This document shows positions 22,076 through 33,582 of a stretch of 64,000 bases of DNA, in pieces (positions within the stretch are counted from its first letter, which is position 1; each line of letters begins with the position of its first letter). This DNA comes from Taxillus chinensis (lineage: Eukaryota > Streptophyta > Magnoliopsida > Santalales > Loranthaceae), in NCBI GenBank assembly GCA_023512835.1, contig CM042087.1, positions 5,400,550 through 5,464,549 of the forward strand, written 5' to 3'. The notes under the pieces were generated by a model. The model had not been told where the DNA came from. It saw only the letters and a program-made list of their open reading frames with translations, and did not search any database. A program made the translations under genes and the position numbers.

Positions 22076-23180
22076 TTGGTAGTAGCTTCTTCCCTCAGGG
22101 ATGAGGTGATGAGGGAGTTTCACCGGTCTAGAGTTCTTGTGCATCCAGGGGGTACGAAGATGTACCATGCGCTTCGGGGACATTTTTGGTGGCCTGGGAT
22201 GAAACGCGATGTGGCTGCCTTTGTTTCGCGGTGCCTCACGTGTCGCCAGGTGAAGGCCGAGCATCGGCGGCCGGCGGGCATGTTACGGCCGTTGCCCATA
22301 GCGAGTGGAAGTGGGACCACATAGCGATGGATTTTGTGACTGGTCTTCCACCCACCACTGGGAGGAAGGATATGATTTGGGTGATTGTGGATCGACTCAC
22401 AAAGTCGGCCCATTTTCTTGCTTGTTCGCGAACGGGACTCCATCGGGACCTTGAGTCACTAGTACATGAACGAGATTGTGAGACGCATGGCGTACCATCA
22501 TCGGTTGTCTCGACCGGGATTCGCGGTTCACTTCCCGTTTTTGGGCGGTTTGCCAGGAAGCTATGGGGACCAAGCTTCACTTGAGTACAGCCTTTCACCC
22601 TGAGACGGACGGCCGACCGAGCGGACGAATCAGACCATGGAGGACATGTTACGGGCCTGTGTGTTAGATTTCGGGGGTTCGTGGGCAACTCACCTTCCTT
22701 TGGTAGAGTTTGCCTACAACAACAGTTATCAGGCATCCATTGGGATGGCTCCTTTTGAGGCGTTGTACGGACGGCCATGTCGATCACCTTTGTGTTGGAC
22801 CGAGGTGGGGGAGACAGCTCTCTTGGGGCCACAGTTGGTTCAAGAGGCTACTGAGAAGGTTAAGTTAATTCGTCAGCGTTTGTTAGCAGCTCAGAGTCGA
22901 CAGAAATCTTATGCGGATCAGCGGCGGCGACCTTTGGAGTTTTCTGTTGGTGATCATGTGTTCCTTCGTGTCTCTCCACGACGTGGACATCGACGGTTTG
23001 GGCGGGGTTCCAAGCTATCTCCGCGGTTTATTGGTCCTTTTGCGATTCTGGATCGTGTAGGGCCTGTGGCCTACCGGTTAGCGTTACCACCGCGGCTGAG
23101 TCGCGTGCACAACGTGTTTCACGTGTCCCAGTTGAGGAAGTATCACCCTGACCCCACTCATGTGATTGATTGGGGGACGT
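22076..23180 (+). pseudogene. Chromovirus integrase
   Basis: The zinc-binding HHCC segment is at 22120-22260 (HPGGTKMYHAL, then CLTCRQVKAEH). The catalytic core begins at WDHIAMDFVTGLP (about 22315), with VIVDRLTKSAHF near 22385. It is then interrupted, and continues from 22637 with the phrases PLVEFAYNNSYQ and MAPFEALYGRPCRSP and a GPQLV region. A basic C-terminal GPFAILDRVGPVAYRLALP segment leads into the chromodomain. A frame change near 22490-22630 hides the D,D-35-E spacing. Confidence 0.85.
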
Positions 23181-23372
23181 TGGACATTGAGGATGACATG
23201 TCCGTCATTGAGGTCCCTATCCGTATCCTAGATCGGCGAGAAAAGCTTTTGCGTGGTCGTGCTATTCCTTTGGTTCGCGTCTTGTGGCAGACCGTGGCAT
23301 TGAGGAGGAGACATGGGAACGTGAGTCCGTGATGCGTGAGCGTACCCGACTTGTTCGAGGACGAACAATCTT
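23181..23372 (+). pseudogene. Chromodomain at the integrase C terminus
   Basis: After the HNVFHVSQLRKYHPDP phrase, the sequence PIRILDRREKLLRGRAIPLV and a following VLW...EEETWERE in a shifted frame form a type I-like chromodomain, as in Tekay/Del chromoviruses. In that lineage it targets integration to modified chromatin. The frame changes at about 23285. The 5'-truncated copy at 33583 begins within the same tail. Confidence 0.75.
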
Positions 23373-23683
23373 AAGCGTGGGAGGTGGTGATGGCCAAGGG
23401 TGTGATGTATTTTGTTTTCTTGTATTAGTTGTGTACGATTTGGTGTATTTGTACTGTCTTTTAAAGACATGTGTTCTTATGTGATGTGTTTTGAGATGTG
23501 TATTCGTGTTATATGCATTATTGTGATTATGAATTATGGTGGTACTGTTGTCTTTGTTGTCTTGTGTGTGGTGTATGACCCATTTGGGTGTTGTGGCTTG
23601 CCGGGTGGCAAATGGGTAGTTTGTGGTTGTTTTCCTCGTATGTCTTTTCTTTTCGAGGACGAAAAGTCTTAAGGGGGAGAGGA
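23373..23683 (+). other. Chromovirus 3' untranslated region and polypurine tract
   Basis: About 300 bases without genes separate the end of pol from the 3' LTR. The pol-end phrase TTCGAGGACGAA (about 23355) recurs at 23653, just before the polypurine tract AAGGGGGAGAGGA (23671-23683), suggesting a local duplication of the pol end. The truncated copy has the same arrangement (33640 and 33853). Confidence 0.7.
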
Positions 23684-25499
23684 TGTAAGGACCCGTACCT
23701 TGAGTTAGTCGGTTTGCCTCCTGAGTAGAGTTTTTTCTAGATTTTGACCTAGTAAATGGACTCCAATGAATTCACGTGCAAAAGGAAAGATGCTTAGAAT
23801 GATGTCCTCTATCTACCACGAAGTTTCAGGCCAAATGGACGTGTGTGTGAGGTGCACGTGATATGGGACCAATTCACGTGCAAGTGTAATTGTCTTCTAA
23901 ATGATGCAAGGAGGCTAGGGGTGAAGTTTGAGAGCATTTGGAGTTCATATGGAGTTGCACGTGAATTGGGAATTCACGTGCAAATTGGCGTGCAGCCATA
24001 TTTTTGCATGGTTCCCTTGGTTTTGACATTCTAAGGAACTTTCTCCAAAGGACCATGTTGAAATTCTGAATATTTTGGTGTGTATGGATGTGGAAAGGTG
24101 GTAACTTGTGTAATCAAAACTACGTCGTTTTGATCCTGGGATTCACTTAATCAAAACTACGTCGTTTTGATGTTGTGTTGGCTATATAAGGAGGAGAAGC
24201 CCCTCTGTTTTAGGTTTAGGGTTTGTTGCTTCACCAGCCGTCGGCAGAGAGAGAGAGAGAGAGGGAAGGAGAGCTCCTGGTTCTTGCCGGCGTCTTGCGT
24301 GGGTGGTCGGTGCTCCGTGGGTGGACGGCGTTCGGCTTGGGATCGGACTATTCTTTGTGTTGTTGCGTTTTCCTTGAGGTAGGGATTCTGTTCTTCCTAA
24401 GTCCTCCTCTGTCCTAGGGTCCTAGGGCAGATATGAGTATATCTCGTTATATTATTTATATGTAAATTCATATAGGTGTGACCTCCTATATGAATGTTGG
24501 CCTCGATGGCGTTTTGGTGTGATTCTATGGAAAACATGCTATATGTTTGATGAAATGCCTGTGTGAGTATTGCTGTGTGTATATGCCTGCCAAGTGTTTG
24601 AACTTATGCCTGTGAGGCTGTACATGTTGTGTTTGTGGTAAAGCCTGTGAGGCTGTGCTTGTTATGTGTTTACGGAAATGCCTGTGAGGCCACGCACGTC
24701 AAGTGTGTCAGATTATGTCTGTGTGGCTGGGTTTATGAGCTTGTGGATATATGCATGCTAAGTGTTCGATGTTATTCCTGTGTGACTAAGCACGCTAAGT
24801 GTTTGACGTTATGCCTGTATGGCCATGTGTGCTGCGTGTTTGCTTGTAAACCCGGTGGCTGTGGAAGCCCGGGACTGTTTTTGTGGAACCCGGTGGTGTG
24901 GAAGCCCGGGACCGTTTTGTGGAACCCGGTGGTTGGGAAGCCCGGGACTGTTTTGTGGAACCCGGTGGCTGTGGAAGCCCGGGACTGTTCTTGGAACCCG
25001 GTGGCTGTGGAAGCCCGGGAGTGTTTATATACCATCCTGTGTATGATTATATTTGCTGCTATAGCCGGTAACTATATCTGGTGGAATAGCTGTATCACGA
25101 CACAGCACTTGTACACGGTCATGTAGATAATAGGTGCACGGGATGGGTTGGGGAGACTTGATCCCTACTGAGCTGTGGTTGCTCACCCCTCCTACCATGT
25201 TGTTTTCTTTACAGGAACCTACAGGCGTTAGGTGGGACACCAAGGTGGAAGACTTTATTTACTTTACTGTGTATGTTATTTTTATGGGAATGATGTAACC
25301 CCAATGGGGATGAATCGAAAAGACTTTGTATTAAAGACTGATTTATTTTGTGGTCTGCTTGATGGACTTTATCTTTCTTGAATGTGGTGAATGTTTAAAT
25401 TGTTCAGTACTTGGTTTGTATCCTAACCCCTTTGCCCTCCGTGTGGGTAAAGGGGAGTCACGTACCGGTTTCCTCGGGTTGGAAATCCGGGGCGTGACA
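23684..25499 (+). repeat. 3' LTR of the chromovirus (1,816 bp)
   Basis: It is nearly identical to the 5' LTR from TGTAAGGACC to GGGGCGTGACA. It carries the G-box inverted repeat (23955-23983), palindromic elements (24113-24134 and 24150-24171), TATA (24183-24190), the GA microsatellite (24246-24262) and the 36-base array (24849-25023, 5 units). TSD TCACA follows at 25500-25504. Confidence 0.92.
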
Positions 25500-25504
25500 T
25501 CACA

Positions 25505-27667
25505 TCCTGAACCTGATCTCTAATCCTGTCGATCTTCTTATTGAAGACATTCTTGAGTTCTACGAACGGATCCGCTGCACCACCGACTCCATTATCTCCT
25601 ACGTCCACGGTGAATCCATATTGATCACCCCTGTTGTCGTCCGCGCCGCTCTCAATCTACCTCCTGGTGATCCTCGGCACCCGGATGCCTGAGACAATGG
25701 CTACTTCCATGGGCTGATCCTATAAAAGGAAGGAGTACAAAATGAAGTCTTTCCAAGGTCGCTACTGATATATGGCAACCATATTGAGCCGATGCCTCTT
25801 CGCTCGTACAACCGCTCCGGACTCTGTCCCGTACTACCGTTTGTTGGCTATGTATGGTGTCTTAGAGCGTCTCCCGATGGACTGGGTGACATTCTTGTTC
25901 CAATTCTTTGAAGAATGGTCCAAAGAACCATTCTTTCAGGCAGATACTCAGCGCTGTCTTCCGGTGTCTACATCCGGACCATTTTGCCCAATATGATTCT
26001 ATCCCTTTCCCTCAGGCTTATTGTCTTCGCCACCTTATGCCCGATGGGAACATGACGGCCTGCCATCCCTCTTTTGCTCTCCACCTTTTTCCTGCCTCGG
26101 AACAACAAGGCAGCTCGGTTGGTGACCCCTCCGACAGCCGTGCCCCCGGAGTCAGCTATGCTCACCGGTCCTCCCGGGTTCAGTCCGTTGTTGCCCCTTC
26201 CATCTCTCGAGCCTCCCAAAGACACGTCCGTCGTGCCGACCCTCTCGAGGTTGCGGGACCTTCTCGGCCCGGTTTACCTAAGGCTGTTTCCCCAGCTCCT
26301 TCTGCTGTGGATGTCCCCACTCCCTCCACTTCCGCTGTTGCTACCGCGGTTGATACTGTCGTTGCCACTGCAGTCGCTAATGTCCCGGAATCTCTTCCGG
26401 AAGCTCCTATGCCTCCCCTACCTTAACCCCAAGACTACCATGACCATCTCTCCGCCGACACCTTAACGGACCTATGGTTCCGTTTTAGCCTCGCTTGCAC
26501 TGCCCCCATCCCCAACAACGAAATCAAGGTGTTTTATGCCAAACACACCCGCACCCCGGAGGATACAATCATCTGGAATCTGGACCATGGCTTTCTTACG
26601 CCTGTACACATTCCAGATGTTCCCTTCGCTGTCTCCTCTAGAAAGGCCCATGACGCACGGGTTCCCTCCCCTACTAAGGCTCGGTCCGCCTCTCCTACAG
26701 GTGCCATCCCTGTTGTTGACCTCTCTGGTCAAAGTGGCTCCACTGCTCCAGACGCCTCTGATGCTTCGGATGCCCCCTCTACTACTACTGCTGACGTCCC
26801 TTCCACTCCTGCTGACTCCTCTACTAGCGCACGCCTGCTCCTATTCCTGTCGGGGAGTCTTCCAAAGCTCCAGAGTTGGCGCTTGGACGTGGCTCCTTTG
26901 GCACGGTTCACTCCGATGCCACCCAAATTTCCGCCATTGCCGCTAAGGTTGATGCTCTTGGTGCCCAACTCCTCTCCGCCTTAACCGACTCTTCCACCTC
27001 CATCGAGCAAAAGATGGACCTTGTCGCCTCGTCCGTCCATTCCCTGTCTACCTCTTTTGCGGACTTGACCCACACGATGGCTCGTCCTCCTCCCATACCT
27101 CGCCGATCTGCCCAACCGGGGGAGAGAGTGTCATTTGATCCTCCTGCACCTTCCCCAGCTCGTGCTGAAAAGCGGTCTGCATCCTCACTGCTTCCGGGAG
27201 TTACCATCCCCAAACGCAGCCGCTTCTCTTAGCCCAGCTCCTCTAGTGCAGCTCCTCCTTCAACCTCTCCATTTACAGCGGCTGACACCTTCCTCCCATC
27301 ATACACGGATCTTGATCCTCTTGATGAGGATGGAAGTGTTTTTAATGCTATGACCAGGTATGCCGCGTCAAATGCTGAGCGAAGATGTCTATCCGAGTTG
27401 TACCCGTTCTCTCCTCAAGACAAAAGGACTATTCGTTCTGAGACGGGTCTGCTCACCACAGAAGACATAGACAACTTCTCTCGGGCAGTTAAGATGGAGA
27501 TGAGGCTGTTTTCGTCCCTATACAAGGACAGGCACATGTTTAATATCTTGCCTTGTTGGAATGAAGGGAATCTTCCAGACTTAGCCGATATTCAGACCTT
27601 CATTAATGGAACTGCTGAAGATAGCACTCCCTGGAAGACTCTTCAATCTGTCCTCATTCCATTCCAG
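25505..27667 (+). pseudogene. Accessory ORF2 of C2, 3' portion, protease active site lost
   Basis: This resumes the gene interrupted at 16390. The N-terminal region carries phrases such as SYVHGESILITP followed by RAALNLPPGDP, like the putative plant transposon protein domain found in many plant elements. A Pro/Ser/Ala-rich linker follows (26080-26850), then a helical segment (26930-27070) and a second linker. The start of the protease region lies at 27350-27667 (LLTTEDIDNFSRA, then LPCWNEG). Homology stops just before the catalytic His found in C1 and C3, so no protease could be made. Confidence 0.75.
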
Positions 27668-27727
27668 AAGCCTGCAAAGGGTTAGTGATATCTTGCCTTG
27701 TTGGAATGAAGTATTCCCGCCTCAATT
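27664..27727. other. Breakpoint scar joining copia C2 to the Athila-like LTR
   Basis: Between the last C2 homology and the LTR start lie two templated pieces. The 24 bases at 27666-27689 are identical to 37481-37504. The 25 bases at 27687-27711 repeat copia ORF2 sequence found at 3977-4001 (and, with one change, near 27542). They overlap by GAT. About 16 unassigned bases follow. This looks like filler DNA from double-strand-break repair. Confidence 0.65.
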
Positions 27728-28683
27728 TGATAAATAGAATTTCGCATGCACAACTGTAGTGAAACTATTGTCGTTTAATCTTGTTCTTCAAATAATAATT
27801 TAAATGCCCTTATTGTTACTTCTCAATATAGCAGCAAGTAGGGGGTCAAATCACAGAGATTAACTAGGTTTCCTAACTTCTTATCAAATCACTAATTTAC
27901 TTAAGTCCTATAAAATGTTTTAGCAAATAGTTTTGGAATTTTGCAAATGGTGAACTAATTTTTATGATTTTCTGAATATTAAAGCTATAGAAATTAAAGT
28001 TTGATGATGCAGAGATTGCTTTTAGGTTTGAATTATAGATTTAAGGCTTTTAGGGTCACAAATGCACCACTCCTACACTGTTTCTCCTGGTTTTAGTATT
28101 CTTGAGTTTGTTTACCGATATGCAAGCCATTTATCAACCAAGGATCTCGCAAATGGTCATAGTTAGACCTTTTAAGGGCTTCTTGCATGAATGGTCATCA
28201 TTGCGGCTCACACACACCAATAAATCACAACAAGCAAAGATAATGGTCACACAATGCCTGAAGTGTCATAAATCATGATCTGTCCCAGACTAGGACTGAT
28301 AAGATACAAAAGTGCACGTTCAGTTATAGAAGTTGAAGAAAGATTCATAAAACATGCAAATAATCATTCCTCAAACTAAAAAATTACCAAGAACCAATCA
28401 TTACAAAGATAGGGGGGCTACGTTGCTCCCCTAGAATTGAAAGACTACTCACACATATTGCAAGTTACGGAGGAAACCCATAAATTACAATACATCAAAA
28501 CCTGATTCTAGAGATAAGAAGTGTTTTAAGGCAGCTCCCTTCCTCCCGGTGCAAGGTGCAACCAATCTCGACCTTGTTCTTCCAGCACGACAGAATCCCG
28601 GCCTTTTTAGGTGATTTCCAACTACTCTCCTCTACTTTTTTCCTTTAGAATCTATTTCGTTTCAGCCACCAGCCTCTACCATC

Positions 28684-28761
28684 TTATATAGGGCCTTGGA
28701 CAAGGCTAAGGAGTTGACCTAACCCACAATTGTCACCTCTTAATCAAAACTACGCAGTTTT
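28684..28761 (-). promoter_or_regulatory. Putative promoter of the Athila-like LTR
   Basis: On the minus strand, CTATATAAG (complement near 28683-28691) is a TATA box. About 52 bases upstream of it, at 28743-28761, lies ATCAAAACTACGCAGTTTT, closely related to the palindromic elements of the chromovirus LTRs. Confidence 0.55.
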
Positions 28762-29000
28762 GTTTAGTGAACCAAAATTTAACTTAAAATCCAAATACAG
28801 CTCAAACCAAGCAAAATTAGTCTAAACTCCAGAAGGGAAAAATGATCGAAATGACAAAACACACTTAACCGTGCGAAATATCCATGCCCGTTACAATGCC
28901 TATGATATGGTGATATCACGGGCAGCTCCAAATGCCTTGAAATTTTGCCCCAAGCTTTGTATCATCATATAAAAGGCAGGGCTTTAATATCAGCCTGCCT

Positions 29001-29020
29001 GTGATAATGGCCATTATCAC
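29001..29020. promoter_or_regulatory. Perfect 20-bp palindrome in Athila-like U3
   Basis: GTGATAATGGCCATTATCAC is its own reverse complement. A related, decayed site is near 28914-28932, and a 22-base relative occurs inside the element at 37052-37073. It may be a protein-binding site; the function is unknown. Confidence 0.5.
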
Positions 29021-29281
29021 GTGCACATGCCATTTTGCCTCCCCAGGATGCCCTCTTTTGCTAAAAGCTCCCTTTTGATCCATAAACTGATTTGGCTAAT
29101 TTGTTTGAGAATAAAATACCTAAAAACCTGCCAAAACAGCTCCAAAACACATATATATGCAAACAGTCTCTTCCTAGGTGTTGAGCAAGTATCTATGCAT
29201 TAATGGAACAAATTAGGCTCAAAACATGCTCTTTACTGTCTAAAATATGTACAAGAATAACGGCATAAATGCACATTATCA

Positions 29282-29300
29282 AACACACCACACTTGAACC
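29282..29300 (-). other. Polypurine-like tract of element A
   Basis: On the minus strand the bases just before the LTR read GGTTCAAGTGTGGTGTGTT, preceded by TTGAGGACAAGCAA. This resembles the GAGGACAAGCAA...AAGTGTGG phrase typical before Athila/Tat 3' LTRs. It is a weak polypurine tract. Confidence 0.55.
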
Positions 29301-29593
29301 ATTGCTTGTCCTCAAGCAAAAACATACAAGCATGCAAAAATAAAATAACAAACAGTCACATTGGAATGAAAATAAAAAATAAAAATCGAGGAGGGTCATG
29401 GTTTCCTAAGCATGCAACTCTATCATGATGAAGTGGGCATTCAAGTAACCAAAATGAATTATAAGTTAGCTCATTCATGTCCATACCCTAAGTCCAACAA
29501 CCATGCAGCCTCATCACCGAAATTCGGATATTAATAAACATTCCATGATAAAACAACGATCTAGTTTCCCTTAAAGTCCTCACCAAGGTTAGA

Positions 29594-31474
29594 TGTCACG
29601 CCCCGGATTTCCAACCCGAGGAGATCGGAACGTGACCCTCCCTTTACCCGAGTTTGGATAAAGGGGGCAAGATACAACATGCCCACACAGGACACTATAC
29701 ACTTCACAACAAATATTCAAAGAGACAAAATCATATATTTATTAAGTTCAAACCATTGCAAACGTGTCCAAACATGCTTTCATTACATTAAACTCCTCAT
29801 TACAATATCTCCCCACTAGTGTTACATCAATTCCCATAAATTAACATAATCGAAAAGAAACGGTAAAGCAAATACGGTCTTCCACCTTGGGATTCCACCT
29901 AACGCTTGTAGGTTCCTGAAAGAAAATACATTACGGTAGGAGGGGTGAGCAACCACGGCTCGGTAGGGATCAAGTCTCCCCCAACCCATCCCATGCACCT
30001 ATCACCTATATGAGAGCGTGTACCAGGTGCGGTGACGTGGCAAAAACAAATAGCAAGGAAACACACCACACAAACGGGTGCAACCTCGGCCCCACCCACA
30101 CGGGCTCTACGGCCCCATAGGCTAACACTTTAACCACCTCAAGCAAGTGATTTAACCGCCTCTTCAGGCCAATGACTTAACCGCAAGTGATTTAACCGTC
30201 TCTTCAGGCCAATGATTTAACCGCCTCTCAGGCAAATAGTTTAATCGCCTCTCAGGCAAATAGTTTAACCGCCTCTCAAGCAAATAGTTCCTACGGCCTC
30301 ACAAGGCTAACATAAACAGTCCCGGGCTTCCACACCACCGGGTACAATAAAACAGGCCCGGGCTTCCACAACCACCGGGTGTACAAGCAAACACGCAAAC
30401 ACACATGGCCATATAGGCATAACATCAAACACTTAATATGCATGGTCACACAGGCATAACTTCAAACACTTAGCATGCATACATTCACAGGCTCACAAAC
30501 CTAGCCACACATGTATAACCTCAAACACATAATATGGGTGGTCATTCAAACATATTATCAAACATATAACATGTGTGGCCTCACAGGCATAATATCAAAC
30601 ACTTAACATGCATGGCCTCACAGGCATAATATCAAACACTTAACATGCGTGTATATATACACCCAAGCAAAACATGCCATTGATGGCCAACATTCATATA
30701 GGAGATCACACCTATATGAATTTACATATTTATATGTATAAAACCAAACAGCTACATTGCCTATCACAAGGCCAAAGCCCTGGGATAGGTTCAAGGAAGA
30801 ACAGAACCCCTACCTCAAAGATCCTCCATGTTCTGGCTTCCACGCTTAACGCCGTCCAACCACAGGAATGACAACGGCAGCCAGGAACTGGAGCTCTCTC
30901 TCTCTCTCTCTCTGCGACGGCTGCGGTAGCTGACAACAAAAACCCTAAACCTAAAACAAAGAGAGCTCCTCCCTATATAGACCTCACTTATCAAAACCAC
31001 GTAGTTTTGATAAATGAAATCCCACCATCAAAACGACGTAGTTTTCATAAATGAAATCCTACCATCAAAACGACATAGTTTTGATAAATGAAACACACCA
31101 TCAAAACGACGTAGTTTTGATAAATAAAACATGAACTAACCACTCTGCTTCCACACAGGACAAAATACCCACAATCCGAACGTGGTCATTGTCATATGCG
31201 GCCTCTACACGCTCCCACTTGAGCCGATTACACTCTCTAACAACCAATCCACGAAGACTCGTAGAAACACTCCCTCGAAGACTCGGCTGAAACGTGGCCT
31301 CGAAGATTTGTCTTGAAGATCAAACCTTCGACCCTCAAACCTTCGAACTTCGACCCTCGGTCTTCGACCCTATAACCCAAATCTTCGGGTCTTCCACCTT
31401 TCGACCCAAGCGTTCGCCCAGGGTATTGTTCATCTTTGTTCCAGCTTGTTCTACCCAAGACACGAGTCATTACA
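29594..31474 (-). repeat. Solo chromovirus LTR 1 (1,881 bp), TSD TTAGA
   Basis: The plus strand starts TGTCACGCCCCGG and ends GAGTCATTACA, the reverse complement of a Tekay-type LTR. TTAGA at 29589-29593 and 31475-31479 is a perfect target duplication. No internal sequence is present, so it arose by LTR-LTR recombination of a full element. It contains GCCTC-type repeats near 30110-30650, two units of the CCCGGG array (about 30318-30382), a CT/GA microsatellite (30895-30913) and four palindromic elements. No gene is present. Confidence 0.92.
30990..31121. promoter_or_regulatory. Array of four palindromic ACGT-core elements (solo LTR 1)
   Basis: Copies start at 30990, 31027, 31064 and 31100, that is at 36-37 base intervals, each with ATCAAAAC and GTTTTGAT arms (one arm altered in the second). 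On the minus strand they lie directly upstream of a TATATAG box near 30973-30980. Confidence 0.7.
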
Positions 31475-31479
31475 TTAGA

Positions 31480-32244
31480 GCAGCCTCACTCAACTATAAA
31501 TTTTCATACAAACCCAAATACAAGACCTAACGAAAATCAATGGGTTGAAAGGCTCCACCTACGTTCTCCTCTAGCTATTGTGTAAGTGCTTGCCAAGCAA
31601 GCATGTGAGTTCCAAATTGTGCTCATCAAAGGAAACATATACTCTATTCTACTTTATTTTGAGACTCACACACTATTCTAAGAAACACACCTTGAGCCTA
31701 AGAGTTAAGCTCAACACTCAAGACAAACACAAAAATATTCAGCCAAGATGACAAATAATCACACATCAAGATAGTAAGCCATTGTGGCTTTTATTCGAGA
31801 AATCTTTTTTTTTAAATATTGTTTTTGGCTTTTTCCACACTTCTTTTAAGTAATAAACAAGGTTGCATTTAATGCTCTCCCTTGATGGATTATTCACTCT
31901 CTAACCTTTTTTTCTTTATTTTCTTATTTTCTTTTGCGTTTTTCTTTGCCGCAATGAGATAAAAATAATTACAAACCCATAGGAAAGGCTGGATTTTTAT
32001 GCATACCCTTTTTCAATATGCTAAGGTGGCAGAGACAAAAATGCATTGAGTGTCTCACGTCCCATTAGCCACATAAGTGATGGGCTTTTACCAAATGTGC
32101 ATCACAACCTTTTATATCTACAACACCATAAAACAAAACTAGGATGCATATGAACTCAAAGTGACTTAATGGCCCTGCATTACTAGCTACACACACCAAC
32201 ACCGAACATTAATAAGTAATCACATGCTTACTTGACTCCTACCA
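31480..32244 (-). other. 3' untranslated region of element A
   Basis: AT-rich sequence between the solo LTR and the end of the accessory gene. I see no gene, only oligo-T tracts near 31805-31830 and 31910-31940. Confidence 0.5.
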
Positions 32245-33582
32245 TTAAATAATTAATGTTGAATGCAAGAGGAGCAACAAACTACGAGCCCATAACCCAA
32301 TAACTTGGGCCACCATTCTCCTGACACGAGCCACAAAATCAGCTGAAGTTTCGCCGTGGACCGCCCAACTGTCTCTCTGCTGCAGGATAACCAGCAAATA
32401 ATAGCAAACGAAAATCCCACAGCTAAACTGCTCAGGCTGTTGAGGGAATTCCATTTTAGTGTGGTGAATAAGAGGTAATTTGCTCTGCAACAACCCCTCT
32501 TTCTTCATGGCGTCCTTAATTCTTTTCATGAAGCCGTGAACAGGCTATCTCTTTCTTCTACCAAACCTATGGCCTTGACTGGGATCATATAGCACTGCAT
32601 GCCCTGCACTCAAATCCAAATGCACTAATACAAAATGGTGGTCAATGTGTATAGGGATTAGTACCTCATGCACTGTGTGCCAGGGTCGATGGCCTTTATT
32701 CGCACCATTCATGTGTTGACGCAGAACACTTTCGGACAAGGGGTGCTTATATAATTTGCACAACATAATAGACTTGTACTGGGCCAACAGATAATTATGA
32801 GGCTCAGCCTCCACTACGAATCGCATGGTCCTACAAAACAAATCAACATCATCTGTACATAAAAAATCATCACCTGCAATCCGCCATAGAAAGTCGGATG
32901 TGAAGACGTCCATGTCCCTTATGAAGCGAGCCAGCGGCACCTTAGGGTCTATAAATCGCTCAAATTTCTCTTGAGTGTCCTCAGAAGAAATGGCCGGATA
33001 AATGCTCAAATGTATGGGCTCACCAAGCAAGTCTTGAGGTTCGGCAGGAATGTTCATCCCCCATGAAATAGGGTATATGACAGGCACGATCGCCTGAGAA
33101 TATGCAGGATCCACATAGGGCTCAGTAGGTGAAGGTCGCACTGTTGGCTCTGGCTCATGTGGGTAGTAGGACTATCCCGCTGAATATGCTGGCCATGGCT
33201 GTTCTTCTTGAGCATGGTGAGAACCTTCATAAGCTGGGGTGACGTCATCATCACAGATCTCTACTACTGGAGAGCTTTTAGACTTTTTCTTTCCTTTCAA
33301 GGCTCTCCAAATTTTGCCCAGTAAGCCTTCCATTTCTTTATTGTCCTTTTTCAGCTGCTCTACCTCCCGCCTTGTGGCAGCATTTTCTCGTTTTAGCTCA
33401 GTGGTGGTTTGGCACCACTTATCATGGAAAGCGACGGCGAGAGCCTCCGGGGCTTCCCATGCTCTTGTTGTAGATCCTGGATGATGATTGAGTGTTGTCT
33501 TGGGATAAAAGTTCCATTAATTTTGCAAATTGGGCACTATTAATATGCCCATTGGTCATTACAAATTGTGGCAACACCGAGG
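32245..33582 (-). pseudogene. Accessory gene of element A, C-terminal part: coiled coil and Ulp1-like protease
   Basis: Reading the minus strand, a coiled-coil segment (ELKRENAATRREVEQLKK, about 33310-33400) follows a short linker. An acidic linker and a protease domain come next. The candidate catalytic His is near 32637-32642 (DHHFVLVHLD), the Asp at 32584-32586 (LYDPSQG), and the Cys at 32419-32421 within QQPEQFSCGIFVCYYL. The family is Ulp1/C48, as in the copia accessory gene, but sequence similarity to it is low. Frame changes lie near 32535, 33170 and 33500. The upstream half of the gene is at 35866-36962, beyond an inserted chromovirus. Confidence 0.7.

Larger units (their letters stand above)
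16391..25499 (+). mobile_element. Tekay/Del-type chromovirus (Ty3/gypsy), full length, 9,109 bp
   Basis: Two LTRs of 1,808 and 1,816 bp flank gag and pol in gypsy order (PR-RT-RH-INT), ending with a chromodomain. The ends are TG...CA, with perfect 5-base duplications. The LTRs are very similar; most differences are indels at CAG/CTG sites, so the insertion looks young. It sits inside the accessory ORF of copia C2 in the same orientation. The internal frames are heavily interrupted as read. Confidence 0.93.
7573..27667 (+). mobile_element. Copia C2: 5' LTR to truncated accessory ORF, split by a chromovirus
   Basis: The order is LTR, iMet-type primer site, gag, PR-INT-RT-RH (the Ty1/copia order, integrase before reverse transcriptase), about 1.1 kb of spacer, then the accessory ORF. 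The element is interrupted at 16391-25499 by a Tekay-type chromovirus flanked by TCACA duplications. It ends abruptly at 27667, before the protease active site, so the 3' LTR is gone. Its long spacer and extra ORF after pol are reminiscent of the Maximus/SIRE lineage (inference from layout). Confidence 0.88.
27728..29281 (-). repeat. 3' LTR of Athila-like element A (1,554 bp)
   Basis: On the plus strand it runs from TGATAAATAG to GCACATTATCA, so the ends are the inverted TGATAA/TTATCA. Its left 785 bases match the partial LTRs at 45114 and 62978. The right part (U3 on the minus strand) is unique here. It contains a TATA-like site, a palindromic ACGC/ACGT-type element and a perfect 20-base palindrome. 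No gene lies within it. Confidence 0.8.
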
